The notes under the pieces were generated by a model that was not told where the DNA came from, made no database searches, and saw nothing but the letters and a program-made list of their open reading frames with translations. Below are positions 1 to 9,477 of a DNA stretch of 64,000 bases, one piece after another; position 1 is the stretch's first letter, and the number at the start of each line of letters is the position of its first letter. The position numbers and the translations under genes are program-made. Origin of the DNA: Rhynochetos jubatus (taxonomy: Eukaryota; Chordata; Aves; Eurypygiformes; Rhynochetidae); NCBI GenBank assembly GCA_027574665.1, contig CM050648.1, forward strand, positions 39,588,700 to 39,652,699, in the 5' to 3' direction.

Positions 1-354
1 CGCTTATGGCCTCCAGTTCGGCCACTGCCTTGCTCGGGTGGCTTCCTTTCACCATGCCCCTTTTGGGATGGCTGAGCTTTTCCCCTCTTTGTCTTGTGGA
101 GGCTCATTACATTACCCTTCCCACCACAGCATGCCTGGATTTACTCCAGCCCTGCTCACGTGGCCTTTTATGCCCCTGCCCAAACTGAGGTGGCTAGTTT
201 TGCCCCTGCCCTGTATGGGGCATTTAGTATTGTCACTGCCCTGCGCAGGGTATCTCTTCTTCCCCTGGCTCCTCCTGGGGAATCTCGTTTGAATCCTGCC
301 CCCAACCTGCTCAGAGTGGATATCATTGCCATTGCCCACTGAGGGTCCTGGTTT
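1..354. repeat. Degenerate ~31-bp minisatellite, right part (unit 1)
   Basis: These are imperfect tandem repeats of about 30-32 bp built on a GGCAGT-nn-TTTGCCCCTGCCCTGCTCAG-like core, seen as recurring 'cctgccctg' and 'cctgctcag' phrases. The left part lies outside the window; the full block is visible in the later copies. Short open frames on both strands here are by-products of repeated stop-poor sequence. Confidence 0.6.
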
Positions 355-1080
355 GCCCCAGCCTTTCCCTGTCACACAGTGCCTCCTGGCCCAGCACCTC
401 TCATTTCCCTCCAGTCCTGGCTTGGGCATTTCTCCTGACTGAGTGGTGTCACACTGGGGCAGAGGCTGGGGAGGTTTCACCCTGGTCCCCTCCCAAGCTC
501 AACCCCACACCTGGCTTTGGTCTGTGGCACTGCTGTGGGGCTGGTGGGGATGGGATGAACACTTGCCTGGCCCTGGAGGGCTCCTTGTCCCCCACTTTTG
601 CAGGCAGACAGCAGCAGGCAGCTCTCTGTGTTTTCTGCAGGTGCTGCTGCCTGGGTGCTCAGGGGGCTTCACAACGCAAAACGTGCCAGCCCAAGTGCCA
701 GGAGCTCACTGGACGTACAACACTCGTGCTCCTACCAGTCCCCCCAGTTACCGGTTTCCACCAATTGACTCACAGAGGGAAACTACCCCATGAATCACAT
801 ATGCAAGTTCAGGACGGGTTTTTAATTCTGGCTTTGGTTTTTCTGCCTGTGGGGACCAAATGAGTATTGTTGTTCCAAGGTGATCCCAAAAGCTGAACAG
901 GCGTTAAAAGTCTTCCTGGAGGGACCTGGGGGCAGGTGGGCCAGCCGGCAGAGCTCCATGTCTCTAGAAGGACCCTCTGAGCTCTTCCCTGACAGAGGTG
1001 GTCCTGGGAGGAGGGACGGGATGGGCTGCTGGTGCCCTTTGTGCAGCTCGGTCCAAAGCTGCTTGGGGACGGTTTTACAG
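355..1080. other. GC-rich unassigned DNA
   Basis: There is no recognisable gene or element. Two good plus-strand splice-acceptor-like sites occur (CCCCCACTTTTGCAG near 600 and TGTGTTTTCTGCAG near 640). The open frames of about 100-120 codons on both strands overlap and have no family features. Copies lie at 11896-12621, 29389-30114, 44650-45375 and 60656-61381. Confidence 0.5.
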
Positions 1081-1170
1081 TCATAGAATCATGAGCTTGG
1101 ACAAGGACGTTGGGATCACTGAGTCCGACCATTCACCTAACACTACCAAGTCCACTACACCATGTCCCAG
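1081..1170 (-). mobile_element. CR1-type LINE 3' fragment (unit 1)
   Basis: The segment beginning TCATAGAATCATGAGC, followed by a GGACAAGGACGTTGGGATCA-like stretch and ACCATTCACCTAACAC, then AAGTCCACTAC and CCATGTCCC, has the layout of the 3' end of a chicken-repeat-1 LINE read on the minus strand. The CATAGAATCAT start is the complement of the ATTCTATG-type 3' tail. CR1 elements are normally 5'-truncated, as here. The same insertion is in all five units, so it predates the amplification. Confidence 0.75.
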
Positions 1171-1254
1171 TTGTGCTGCTTTGATGTACTGGTGGCTGGG
1201 TAGCTCCTACGGCCGACGTGGGAACCTGACTTTGCAGGTGTTTATGTCGCCGGT

Positions 1255-2015
1255 GGCAGGAACGCTCATACCCATCACCTACTCAAGCACATATGACATC
1301 ACAAGCACCTGCACAAGCCAGCTGCGTGCTCCGGCCCTGGTAGCTCTCAGCCACCATTGACATCACAAGCACGGGCGTAGCCCAGCTGCACACTCCTGCC
1401 TGTCAGCAGCTCAGCCCTCGGTGAGAAGATGAGCTGCTGCAGTGGGCCGGTCACTTGGTGACGAGGCGATCGATGATGGATTCCAACACAACTCGATGAG
1501 AGTTGTAACTGAAGACCTTTATTCGCAAGAAGCGGCTGCAATATATACAGTTTGAATTCCTGATCACGCGCTCAAGCCTTGCTGATTGGTTACATTGGTT
1601 TTGCCATACGTTGTCCACGCGCCTTAAGCTAATACATGATTGGCTAGCGCTATCTGCCCCCGTCACCGTCTACATCCTGGAGCCCTCAGCTTGGTTCCTG
1701 GTTTTGCTCTTGCTTCATCGCTCCTCTTCCTCTTTTTGTGTTCTCAAGTACGCTTCAAGGTCGTGGGCGGCGGCCTGCTGCGGCCTAATGCTGACTGCAG
1801 CCTACTCTTGCTCTGGTATCATATGACCATCCTCTGCCAAAAATGATCCCACAACTTGGGATCCCGTCACACCACAAGCACCTGCTCAAGCCAGGGGCCA
1901 GCTCCTGCCCTATGACATCACAAACACTTGCAGAAGCCAGGTGCCTACTCCTGGCCTATCAGCTCCTCAGGTACCAGTGACCTCACAAGCACCTGCACAG
2001 CAGGAGCCTCCTCAC
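1255..2015. repeat. Degenerate ~50-65-bp minisatellite split by a solo LTR (unit 1)
   Basis: A phrase close to TGACATCACAAGCACCTGC, followed by a GCCAG-CTCCTGCC-like tail, recurs at 1294, 1358, about 1865, 1913 and 1978. Spacing is 64-65 bp, with one shorter step of about 50. The solo LTR at 1459-1853 sits inside the run. A related phrase (TGACCTCACAAGCACCGGG) occurs alone near 10796. Copies in the other units are at 12796-13556, 30289-31049, 45550-46310 and 61556-62316. Confidence 0.65.
1459..1853 (-). mobile_element. Solo retroviral LTR, minus orientation (unit 1)
   Basis: This 395-bp element starts TG and ends CA and is flanked by the direct repeat ACTTGG (1453-1458 and 1854-1859). On the minus strand it has LTR order: inverted CCAAT boxes (plus-strand ATTGG at 1639, 1594 and 1585), a TATA box (plus ATATATACAG at 1541), then AATAAA (plus TTTATT at 1518), then about 60 bp to the end. 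A 6-bp duplication suits class II (alpha/beta-like) retroviruses. No internal retroviral sequence of that class is attached, so it is a solo LTR left by recombination. Confidence 0.85.
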
Positions 2016-2782
2016 GCCCAGTAACTAAAAGGGTTTCTTTTCTCACTGCCTCAGGTTAGGTTATGATTGCATTTCATACAGTAGAAAATCAAAGAATTTT
2101 GTTCTAGGCATTTTTCCTGGGGCGGGGGGCTGTCTCGACTTCCCTAGAAACATATACAGTTACTTCCCACCTTTGAGGCCCACCTATTGGGTCAAATCCC
2201 ACTTTGATTTTGGGTCAAATCCCACTAGCTCCCTGTTAGGATGCTTCCACAATTAAACCTTCATCTTGAGCTGTCTTCCACTGAACAGGACCAGCTCCAG
2301 GATCTGAATATACACAGTCCGTCCCCGAGATTCTTTCAGAAATGCAGTTGATCTTGATGCACCTCATTGACATTTACCACCTCACTTTAAAAATGTTATG
2401 TCCCTGGTACCGGTAAACAAAACTATCTCCTGTGAGAATGGTAAAGTGAATATGCTAATGGATTTCCTCCTACGGCAATATAAACTGTGAACTCCATCCT
2501 GCACAACAGAGAAAGACTTCGTTTTGAGCGCCTGATTTCTTTAGGCACTTTAACGAACCATGTTTAACGCAAGCCACACTTTTCTCAACATCAAAAATGA
2601 CAATAAGGTATTCTATTAATTTTACTGTTGAGATGAACGTGATTGCATCCAGATAGCTTGGAAAGGACCGTGGATGGTGACGGGTATATATCCCTGATAC
2701 TGACCGAAGGAATATTCCCTTTTGAGAGGTAATTCTAACTTCCAGAAAAAGTCATCAAGAAGGATTTGTTTGATTTCAACAG

Positions 2783-2926
2783 GAAAGAGCCCAGCTCCTT
2801 GTCAAGTTGAGAGAACAAGGCAGAGAAGACAAGGACTGGACTTTTGGATTCTTAAAGGCACCTGTGCCTTTTTATCCTGACCTCAAAGCTCACAGAAACT
2901 CTTCAAAAAATAAAGTGAGGCCCTGA
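2783..2926 (+). pseudogene. Possible terminal-exon remnant, unknown gene
   Basis: A TTTGATTTCAACAG acceptor-like site ends at 2782. From there 47 codons are open and then stop (TGA 2924-2926). In the same frame an upstream TGA lies at 2771-2773, so the frame is open only from the proposed splice site. The translation begins ERAQLLVKLREQ and contains DWTFGFLK and PVPFYPDLK, which looks like ordinary globular protein. AATAAA overlaps the end (2909-2914). No family is recognised and no upstream exon is proven; chance is possible. Copies occur at the same place in all units. Confidence 0.25.
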
Positions 2927-4614
2927 ACTTTCATAAGAGACAGACACGTGTTTGTGCTGATTGACTGCGATGTTTATTCTTGTATGTAAAGGCTGAAATG
3001 TTCAGTTAAAGCTTTGGGCAACAGCGCAAGAGGGGCGGGAAGGAGGACGTTCAGCTGCAGAGGCCTCTGGGCGCCGTTTACAAGGAACCGCCTTGGCAGC
3101 AGTTCACTGTAGCCCGAATGCTGAAAAACTGTTTTTTGAAAAACTGTCTCAGGCCACGTTCAGAAAGCACCAGAATGTAGTAAATGTTTCTATTGATTTT
3201 GCATTATTAAATCCTGAAAAATAACCCAGCTTTGCATGATATCTAATTTATTTGATTTGGCACGTTAATCATTCTGTCCCGAAGACCAAAATGAACACCG
3301 CAGCGATTCTTCACTCTGGAATTCGATGCCTGCAGAGGAATTCATTTTTTTTCAGTTTATTTATTCAGGAATATGAAAAAGCTCTGGTTTTAAAGTGTTC
3401 AACTGCTTCACCATTTCCACTGATATGAACTGCTAGTCTCTTGGGGACTACTATTTTAGGGTCCTGACAAAAAGTGGGTAGGACCCAGCTGAGTCTTAAC
3501 GATGGCGAGAAGTGGACTGGGGCCGCAGTGGGCCGTGGAGGAGACAGGTCTTAATGATGCGTATTGAAACTGGAAGACCAGATGTGCATTTGGGACACCG
3601 ATGACCAAGTGAGCGTTATATTGCAGGCGTTTGCGCATTTGGCATCCACATTAAAATACAACCCAGGTCATACAACCTAAAACGTCTCGGTTGCACTCAC
3701 CACATCTCTAGTGCTGATTTGTCAGAACTGAAGGTGACAGTCACGCGCCCTGTCCTTAAGGCCGTAATGTCACTTTCTCTCCTGTAGTGTATCTCTGTCT
3801 GGAGGCGTATTGAGATAATTACACCTTTCATTTGTACTTTAAACCCATTGGCTTTGCCTGAAAAATAACCTAGCTTGCATTCAAGTGATGGATACTCTAC
3901 TATAAAATAAATATTACCAAGGAGTTAATGACTTTTATGTTCAATCCAATATTCACAAACTATATCCTCACGCCTTTTAACCTGAAATCTCTTTTAAGAA
4001 AAGATGTTTAAATTCCACATCTGGAAAACAGATTTTTTTTTTTTTTTTACCCTGTCTCAAATACAGTAAAATAACTTCTGAACAGACCTGAGCTCTTTAA
4101 ATGACTGCTCAACTCTTCCTTTCCACCGTGCTTCACTACTGACCTCTAATGAGCAGTAAGCAGATGCCGGAATTCTTTCCAGAGAAGAAAGCATACCCTT
4201 TTCTGAAGTTACCAAACGCTGAACTGGAGAATACACTTGTACTCTGGAGTAAGCAGTGCTAAGAGGATATTATTGCAGAAGGGCTATTGAGTTTTAATCT
4301 CACTGTGTCCCTGCATAATCATTTCCACCTATTGAGAGGGACATGGGCAGTTTTACGCTTACGCTTAGACTGAGGGTTGTTAAAAGTCACGGAAGCAGCA
4401 GCACGATACTTACACCGCTGGGGAAAGAACAAACAACACCACAAAAGTCATATTACAATATTAACACAAGTTCCTTCCCATACGGGTTTAGGCTTTCAGA
4501 GCAAGTAGGAATGCTTCCAAGAGTTGCTGGATTAGATTCCTGTGTCATTCTTCCTAAGGAGCTGCTTTCCACTGGAACATGTGATATAACCGGGAGATGG
4601 TACTTTTTAACCAG

Positions 4615-4813
4615 CGTGAACTAGTAAAATTTCATCAGGTCAAAGTCAAACCTGCAAAGACAGGACATGACACTCAAGTCCGGAGCGCTTCTAGAACCAG
4701 GTGTGCAAACCTCATGGGAATACAAGTGAAACCTGAGTGTTTGTGAGAAGCAGCTTTGTAGTATATTGCAAAAAGAGGAGACCCTTGAAATAGTCTCACA
4801 CATCTCTCCCTCG
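4615..4813 (+). pseudogene. Possible frameshifted exon remnant, unknown gene
   Basis: A TACTTTTTAACCAG acceptor-like site ends at 4614. One frame is open from 4615 to a TGA at 4744 (starting RELVKFHQVKVKP). A second frame is open from 4730 and runs to a donor-like TCG/GTATGT at 4813, ending ILQKEETLEIVSHISPS. The two frames overlap and differ by one base, as in an exon with a frameshift. No family is recognised. Copies: 16156-16354, 33649-33847 and 48910-49108. Confidence 0.22.
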
Positions 4814-5051
4814 GTATGTGCTTGGCTGGTCAGGAATTTTGCTCCTGAGGAATACTGTATACTGTGTCAAGCACGTGACACTGAAAACCGTATTAGGTTT
4901 TCAAAGTATTCCATAGACTTCAGATGGTTAACGTGTTTTCAGTTCTGATATTTATTGTAAATGCATGTCGGTTGTCCCGATGTTTTAGCTGTTTACCCCT
5001 CATGCTATTGCATCATGAAGTTGTCATTGTATAATTTGACCCTCTTGTACA

Positions 5052-5430
5052 ATGTGTAGGGTAACAGCTCTTACGTTACCGTCCTCCCTGCGGGAGGATA
5101 AAGCTCTAGTGGACACGGGTGCACAGTGTACCCTCATGCCATCCAGCTGTGGGGGGGTACAGACCATTAGTATTTCTGGTGTGACTGGGAGCTCTCAACA
5201 ACTGATCGTGATGGGGGCTGAAATAAGCCTGACTGGGAAGGAGTGGCAAAGCCCGCCGTCCCCCCGCCTTGTGACTGTCTGAGATGCCCCGTGCATCCTT
5301 GGCATAGACTGTCTCAAGAGAGGGTACTTTAAGGACCCGAAAGGGTACCGGTGGGCTATAGAGACTGAGGACATTGAGCAGCTGTCTGTTCTGCCCGGTC
5401 TCTCAGGGGACCCTTTTGTTTGGGATTGCT
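5052..5430 (+). pseudogene. ERV-L-like protease remnant (unit 1)
   Basis: This is the start of a retroviral pol relic; no gag is seen upstream, so the element is 5'-truncated. The aspartic protease active-site motif reads LVDTGAQCTLM (codons near 5107-5140). An in-frame TGA at 5280 interrupts it, and the following codons contain the ILGID motif typical of the C-terminal half of retropepsins. A second stop follows near 5430. It cannot encode a complete protease. Confidence 0.8.
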
Positions 5431-5503
5431 GAAAGCTGCAGACCAACAGGTGCCAATTGCTACCACAACAGTGCACCGGTGACAGTATCGCACTAACTGA
5501 GAC

Positions 5504-6476
5504 TTGTTGCTTCCCATCCAGAAGCTGATTTGTCAACAGGAGAGCCAAGGGGCGATCAGCAAAACCCGCTCACCCACACACCCCATCTGGCCAGTGCGTA
5601 AGTCTGATGGAGAATGGAGACTGACAGTGGACTATCGTGGCCTGAATGAAGTCACGCCACCACTGAGTGCTGCCGTGCCGGGCATGCTGGAACTCCAGTA
5701 CGAGCTGTAGTCAAAGGCAGCCAAGTGGTATGCCACGACTGACATTGCTAACGCCTTCTTCTCCATTCCTTTGGCAGCAGAGTGTAGGCCACAGTTTGCT
5801 TTCACCTGGAGGGGCGTCCAGTACACCTGGAATCGACTGCCCCAGGGGTGGAAGCACAGCCCTACCGTCTGCCATGGACTGATCCAGACTGCACTGGAAC
5901 AGGGTGCAGCGCCAGAGCATCTGCAATACATTGGTGACATCATTGTATGGGGTGACAGAGCAGATGAAGTTTTTGAGAGAGGGAAGATCATCCAAATCCT
6001 CCTGAAAGCTGGTTTTGCCATAAAGCAAAGTAAAGTCAAGGGACCTGCATGGGAGGTCCCTAGGAGTAAAATGGCAAGATGGACGTCGCCAGATGCCCAT
6101 GGACGTGATCAACAAAATCACAGCCATGTCCCCACCAATGAGCAGAAAGGAAACTCAAGCTTTCCTAGGTGTTGTGGGTTTCTGGTGGATGCATATTCCA
6201 AATTACAGCCAAATTGTAAGCCCTCTCCACGAAGTGACTCTTAAGAAAAACGATGTCAAGTGGGGCCCTGAGCAGCGACAAGCCTTTGAACAGATCAAGC
6301 AGGAGATGGTGCACGCAGGAGCCCTTGGACTAGTCCAGACAGGGCCAGAGGTAAAGAATGTGCTCTACACCACAGCCGGGGAGAATGGCCCTACCTGGAG
6401 TCTCCGGCAGAAAGATCCAGGGAAGACCCGAGGTCGACCCCTGCGATTTTGGAGCTGTGATACTGGTAGCTTATGA
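5504..6476 (+). pseudogene. ERV-L-like reverse transcriptase remnant (unit 1)
   Basis: The fingers/palm region starts near 5570 with WRLTVDYRGLN; a TAG at 5708 then breaks the frame. The palm continues in the same frame (ATTDIANAFFSIPL, then LPQGWKHSP). The catalytic box that should be YxDD reads YIGDIIVWGD (about 5929-5958), so one of the two catalytic aspartates is replaced by glycine. A frameshift lies near 6060-6090, after which the thumb/connection reads on in another frame (KETQAFLGVVGFW) to a stop at 6476. The enzyme is inactive by several independent lesions. Confidence 0.88.
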
Positions 6477-7250
6477 GGGAATCCGATCTGCCTCAGAGGT
6501 GGTTGGAACCGAAGCACGGATCCTCCTGGCACCTCGACTGCCAGTGCTGGGCTGGATGTTCAAGGGCAGAGTCTCTTCCGCTCATCATGCCACTGAAGCT
6601 ACATGGAGTAAGTGGCTTGCCCTGATCACACAATGAGCTTGAATAAGAAATTCCAGTCGCCCAGGAATCTTAGAAGTGATCAGGGACTGGCCAGAAGGCA
6701 AAGACTTTGGAATGTCACCAGAGGAGGAGGTGACACGGGCTGAAGAAGCCCCTTTGTACAACGAGTTGCCGAAAACCAAGAAGCAATATGCCCTGTTTAC
6801 GGATGGGTCCTGCCCTGTTGTAGGGAAACATCAGAGGTGGAAAGCTGTTGTGTGGAGTCCCACACGACAAGTTGCAGAGACTGCGGAAGGCCAAGGTGAA
6901 TCGAGTCACTTTGCAGAGGTGGAAGCCATCCAGCTGGCTTTGGACATTGCTCAACGAGAGAAATGGCCAGTGCTTTACCTCTGCACTGACTCATGGGTGG
7001 TGGCAAGTGCACTGTGGGGGTGGCTACAGCAATGGAAACAGAGCAGCTGTCAGCGCAGAGGCAAACCCATCTGGGCTGCCGCGCTATGGCAGGACATTGC
7101 TTCCCGTCTAGACAACCTGGTTGTCAAAGTGCGTCCTATAGACGCCCACGTATTCAAAAGCCGAGCCACTGAAGAACATCGATACAACCAGCAGGTGGAT
7201 CAAGCGGCTAAGATTGCAGTGGCTCAGGTAGATCTGGACTGGCAACCTAA
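6476..7250 (+). pseudogene. ERV-L-like connection and RNase H remnant (unit 1)
   Basis: A further frame change near 6470 appears to remove part of the connection. A TGA at 6634 and a second stop just after follow. Then a 241-codon stop-free stretch runs 6676-7401. It holds an RNase H domain with all four expected acidic positions visible: LFTDGSC, EVEAIQLAL, LCTDSW and QQVDQAAK. It is the longest uninterrupted part of the relic in every unit. The intact frame need not mean function, since no start or transcript is evident. Confidence 0.85.
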
Positions 7251-7254
7251 AGGT

Positions 7255-8110
7255 GAGCTGTTTATGGTTAGGTGGGCCCATGACACCTCGGGCCACCAGG
7301 GGAGAGATGCCACGTACAGATGGGCTCGTGACCGAGGGGTGGACTTGACCATGGACGCCATTGCGCAGGTTATTCACGAGCGTGAAACGTGCTGCAGTTA
7401 ACCAAGCCAAGAGGGTAAAGCCTCCTTGGTATGGGGGGCGATGGCTGAAATATAAAAATGGGGAGGCCTGGCAGGTTGACACACTGCCCAAAACCTGCCA
7501 GGGCAAGTGCAATGTGCTCATAATGATCCACAGGGTGGCTGGAAACATATCCTGTGTCCCATGTCACTGCCCAAAACACCACCTTGGGCCTTGAAAGGCA
7601 AGTCCTGTGGCAACACGGCACCCCAGAAAGGATTGAATCAGATAATGGGACTCATTTCTGAAGCAGCCTCATGGACACCTGGGCTGAAGAACACAGAACT
7701 GAGTGGGTGTACCACATTCCCTACCGTGCACCTGCCTCAGGGAAGGTGGAGCGGTGCCATGGGCTGTTAAAGACCACCCTGAGAGCAATGGCGGGCGGAA
7801 CACTCAGGAATTGGGATGCCAACCTAGCAAGGCCACTTGGTTAGTTAACACCAGGGGATCCGTCAATCGAGCTGGCCACGCACACTCAAACCCCCTACGG
7901 ACGGTAGCAGGAGATAAGGTCCCTGTAGTACGTACTAGAAGCATGCTGGGAAAAACGGTTTGGGTTCCTCCCACCTCGGGCAAAGGCAAACCCATCCGTG
8001 GGGTTGCTTTTGCTCAAGGACCTGGGCGCACTTGGTGGGTGATGAGAGAAGATGGGGAAGTCCGCTGTGTGCCGCAGGGGGATTTGATTTGGGGAGAAAA
8101 TAGCCCATAA
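7255..8110 (+). pseudogene. ERV-L-like integrase remnant (unit 1)
   Basis: The zinc-binding N-terminus is recognisable (WAHDTSGHQGRD, then IHERETCC), with one of the two expected cysteines replaced by arginine. Frameshifts follow near 7370 and 7600. The three catalytic acidic residues survive in separate pieces: AWQVD near 7470, ESDNGTHF near 7640 followed directly by a stop, and GKVERCHG near 7745. The C-terminal domain (TWWVMREDGEVRCVP) ends with TAA at 8108-8110. No envelope gene follows, as is usual for ERV-L. Confidence 0.85.
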
Positions 8111-8402
8111 ATTGCAGTGCATGTGGGACATGAATTGGTGCCACTAACCCCTGGTTTTGAGCTTTATGTTACAGGCACCTGCTATGGTAGAAACTACCCC
8201 ACCCTACAGAGGTCCAGCCTGGCCAGGAGCACAGCAGTGACCTGGCCTGAGCTGGCTTCGGCGCCCAACGATCCCACGCAACCCTTCCACCTGTGCCTGT
8301 CCTGAGTGACCCCACACTGATGAAACCTGAAGTCATGGACTAATGGACATTGTGCCGAGACGGTCCATAGACTGAGGGAATGATGTGTGTGTGGGATGTG
8401 AT

Positions 8403-8560
8403 GGGAAAGGGGGAGTGGGCTGATGAGACTTTATGGAACAGCGTGGGGCGTGAGCATGATGTAAATGGTGTGAAACAAGGGGTGGAGAACGTGGTGGTTT
8501 CAGGCGGGATCAAGCTGCTCTCCTGCACAGAGCTGGCCCGCCCACAGCGGCCGAGGGATT
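8403..8560 (+). mobile_element. Polypurine tract and start of ERV-L-like 3' LTR (unit 1)
   Basis: A purine run (GGGAAAGGGGGAGTGGG, 8403-8419) lies about 290 bp after the end of pol and is followed at 8421 by TG. The next ~140 bp include GGTGTGAAACAAGGGGTGGA and GTGGTTTCAGGCGGGAT, which resemble the 5' end of avian ERV-L LTRs. I cannot find the 3' end of this LTR, and no matching 5' LTR is seen upstream of the protease. Confidence 0.5.
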
Positions 8561-9477
8561 TTGTTTCATTCCAAGATACGTCAGGCTCAGTGGTCAGGCT
8601 GGGCGCACGCGCAATTTGGGAGGCGCCAAAGTGGCCCTGGGGAGTGGATTTGTTTAGGCTTTTGAGGCTAGCAGGTAGCTGTGCCGATGGAGGTTTTTGT
8701 TAGCTCTTGGAGGTCTCTTAGCAGAGAAGCAGCTTCTTTTGTTAGGCTGGTGGGAGAGTTGGTGGGTTTACTTCCTCTCGGGCTCTGGGGCTTGGGGGGA
8801 TTTTTCTCTCCACTCTGGCTCAGGGGTGTGGGGTTTTTTTCTCTCTGCTCTTGGGCTCGGGGTTGTTTTTTTCCTCTCTGCTTGGATTTTTCTTCCTCTT
8901 TTGGAATCTTAAAAAGATGGCCCAGGTGGTGGGGACCATCAGTGGCAATGTTTGTAATGCCTTGGTTCCTTGGCTCTCTCGCACTTGGGAGAAGACAACA
9001 TGAATCACACACCGGCAACCTGAGCCTCTAAGTGAGCAGCACTGGGGATGCTCTGTTCCCGGGCACTTCTTTCCCTGAGATCTCTACATGCTAATGTAAT
9101 AGGCTCAGCAGGTAGAGAAGGCTTCCACCCGTCTGGACCAACAGGGTGGGCTTTCATAAAGGAAGTCTTGAGTTCAAAATTTCCAAAACCCCCGAACCTC
9201 TCTGTTCATTCTGCACTGTCACACTCTACAGAAATCAGAAGCGCCACTTGGGACTGGGTTAGGTTGTGATGGCAATTTTGATGCTTGGTTAGCGTTCTTT
9301 TGCTAATGTTTGTCTGCGGCCTTTGGTGGTAAATTCCAGGTTGTGACAGCAAGCTCTGTCACCAGTACTGAACGCTTTTGGCTGTAAGTCGTGCACCTGA
9401 AATAACTGGCAAAGAGTGAGACAGCATTTGCTGGGGATACTCAATGCTTAGTCCTACCCTCCAGAGTTCCCTTTGGA
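8561..9477. other. T/G-rich spacer with short direct repeats
   Basis: From about 8770 to 8890 there are three loose repeats of a TTTTTCTCTCTGCTC-then-GGGCTCGGGG-like phrase, about 35-40 bp apart. The lysine/proline-rich frame on the opposite strand (8668-9018) is simply the complement of this T/G-rich DNA. The rest holds a tRNA-like stretch (9096-9180) and otherwise nothing I recognise. Copies: 20102-21018, 37595-38511 and 52856-53772. Confidence 0.45.
9096..9180 (+). other. tRNA-like or SINE-like stretch (weak)
   Basis: GGCTCAGCAGGTAGAG resembles a polymerase III A box, and TTGAGTTCAAAATT about 65 bp later loosely resembles a B box. The spacing is long and I cannot fold a convincing cloverleaf, so this may be an old tRNA-derived fragment or chance. 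Copies: 20637-20721, 38130-38214 and 53391-53475. Confidence 0.15.

Larger units (their letters stand above)
2040..5050. other. AT-richer unassigned 3-kb block with exon-like islands
   Basis: Base composition drops in GC relative to both flanks, and I find no mobile-element signature. There is a 16-bp poly(T) at 4033-4048. Several short stop-free islands on the plus strand are bounded by splice-like sites: 2340-2406, 2545-2607, 2783-2926 (open only from the acceptor, stop TGA at 2924), 4615-4746 and 4730-4813. They do not join into one frame, so if they come from a gene it is a broken one. I cannot name it. Copies are at 13581-16591, 31074-34084, 46335-49345 and 62341-64000 (truncated). Confidence 0.45.

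Noticed and set aside
112-480. Open frames of 60-122 codons over the minisatellite
   Set aside because: Repeated stop-poor sequence opens several frames on both strands at once; no domain or conserved start.
4033-4048. Poly(T) as the tail of a minus-strand retrogene
   Set aside because: No flanking target duplication and no coding sequence adjacent on the minus strand.
5052-8110. Intact, potentially active retroviral pol
   Set aside because: Multiple stops, frameshifts, a changed RT catalytic box and an altered integrase zinc site occur in every copy.
1459-8560. Solo LTR as the 5' LTR of the pol relic
   Set aside because: It is in the opposite orientation, has its own complete target duplication, belongs to a different class, and does not match the LTR start after the polypurine tract at 8403-8419.
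8668-9018. Lysine/proline-rich minus-strand protein
   Set aside because: It is the complement of a T/G-rich tract with short direct repeats; no start context, splice signals or family features.
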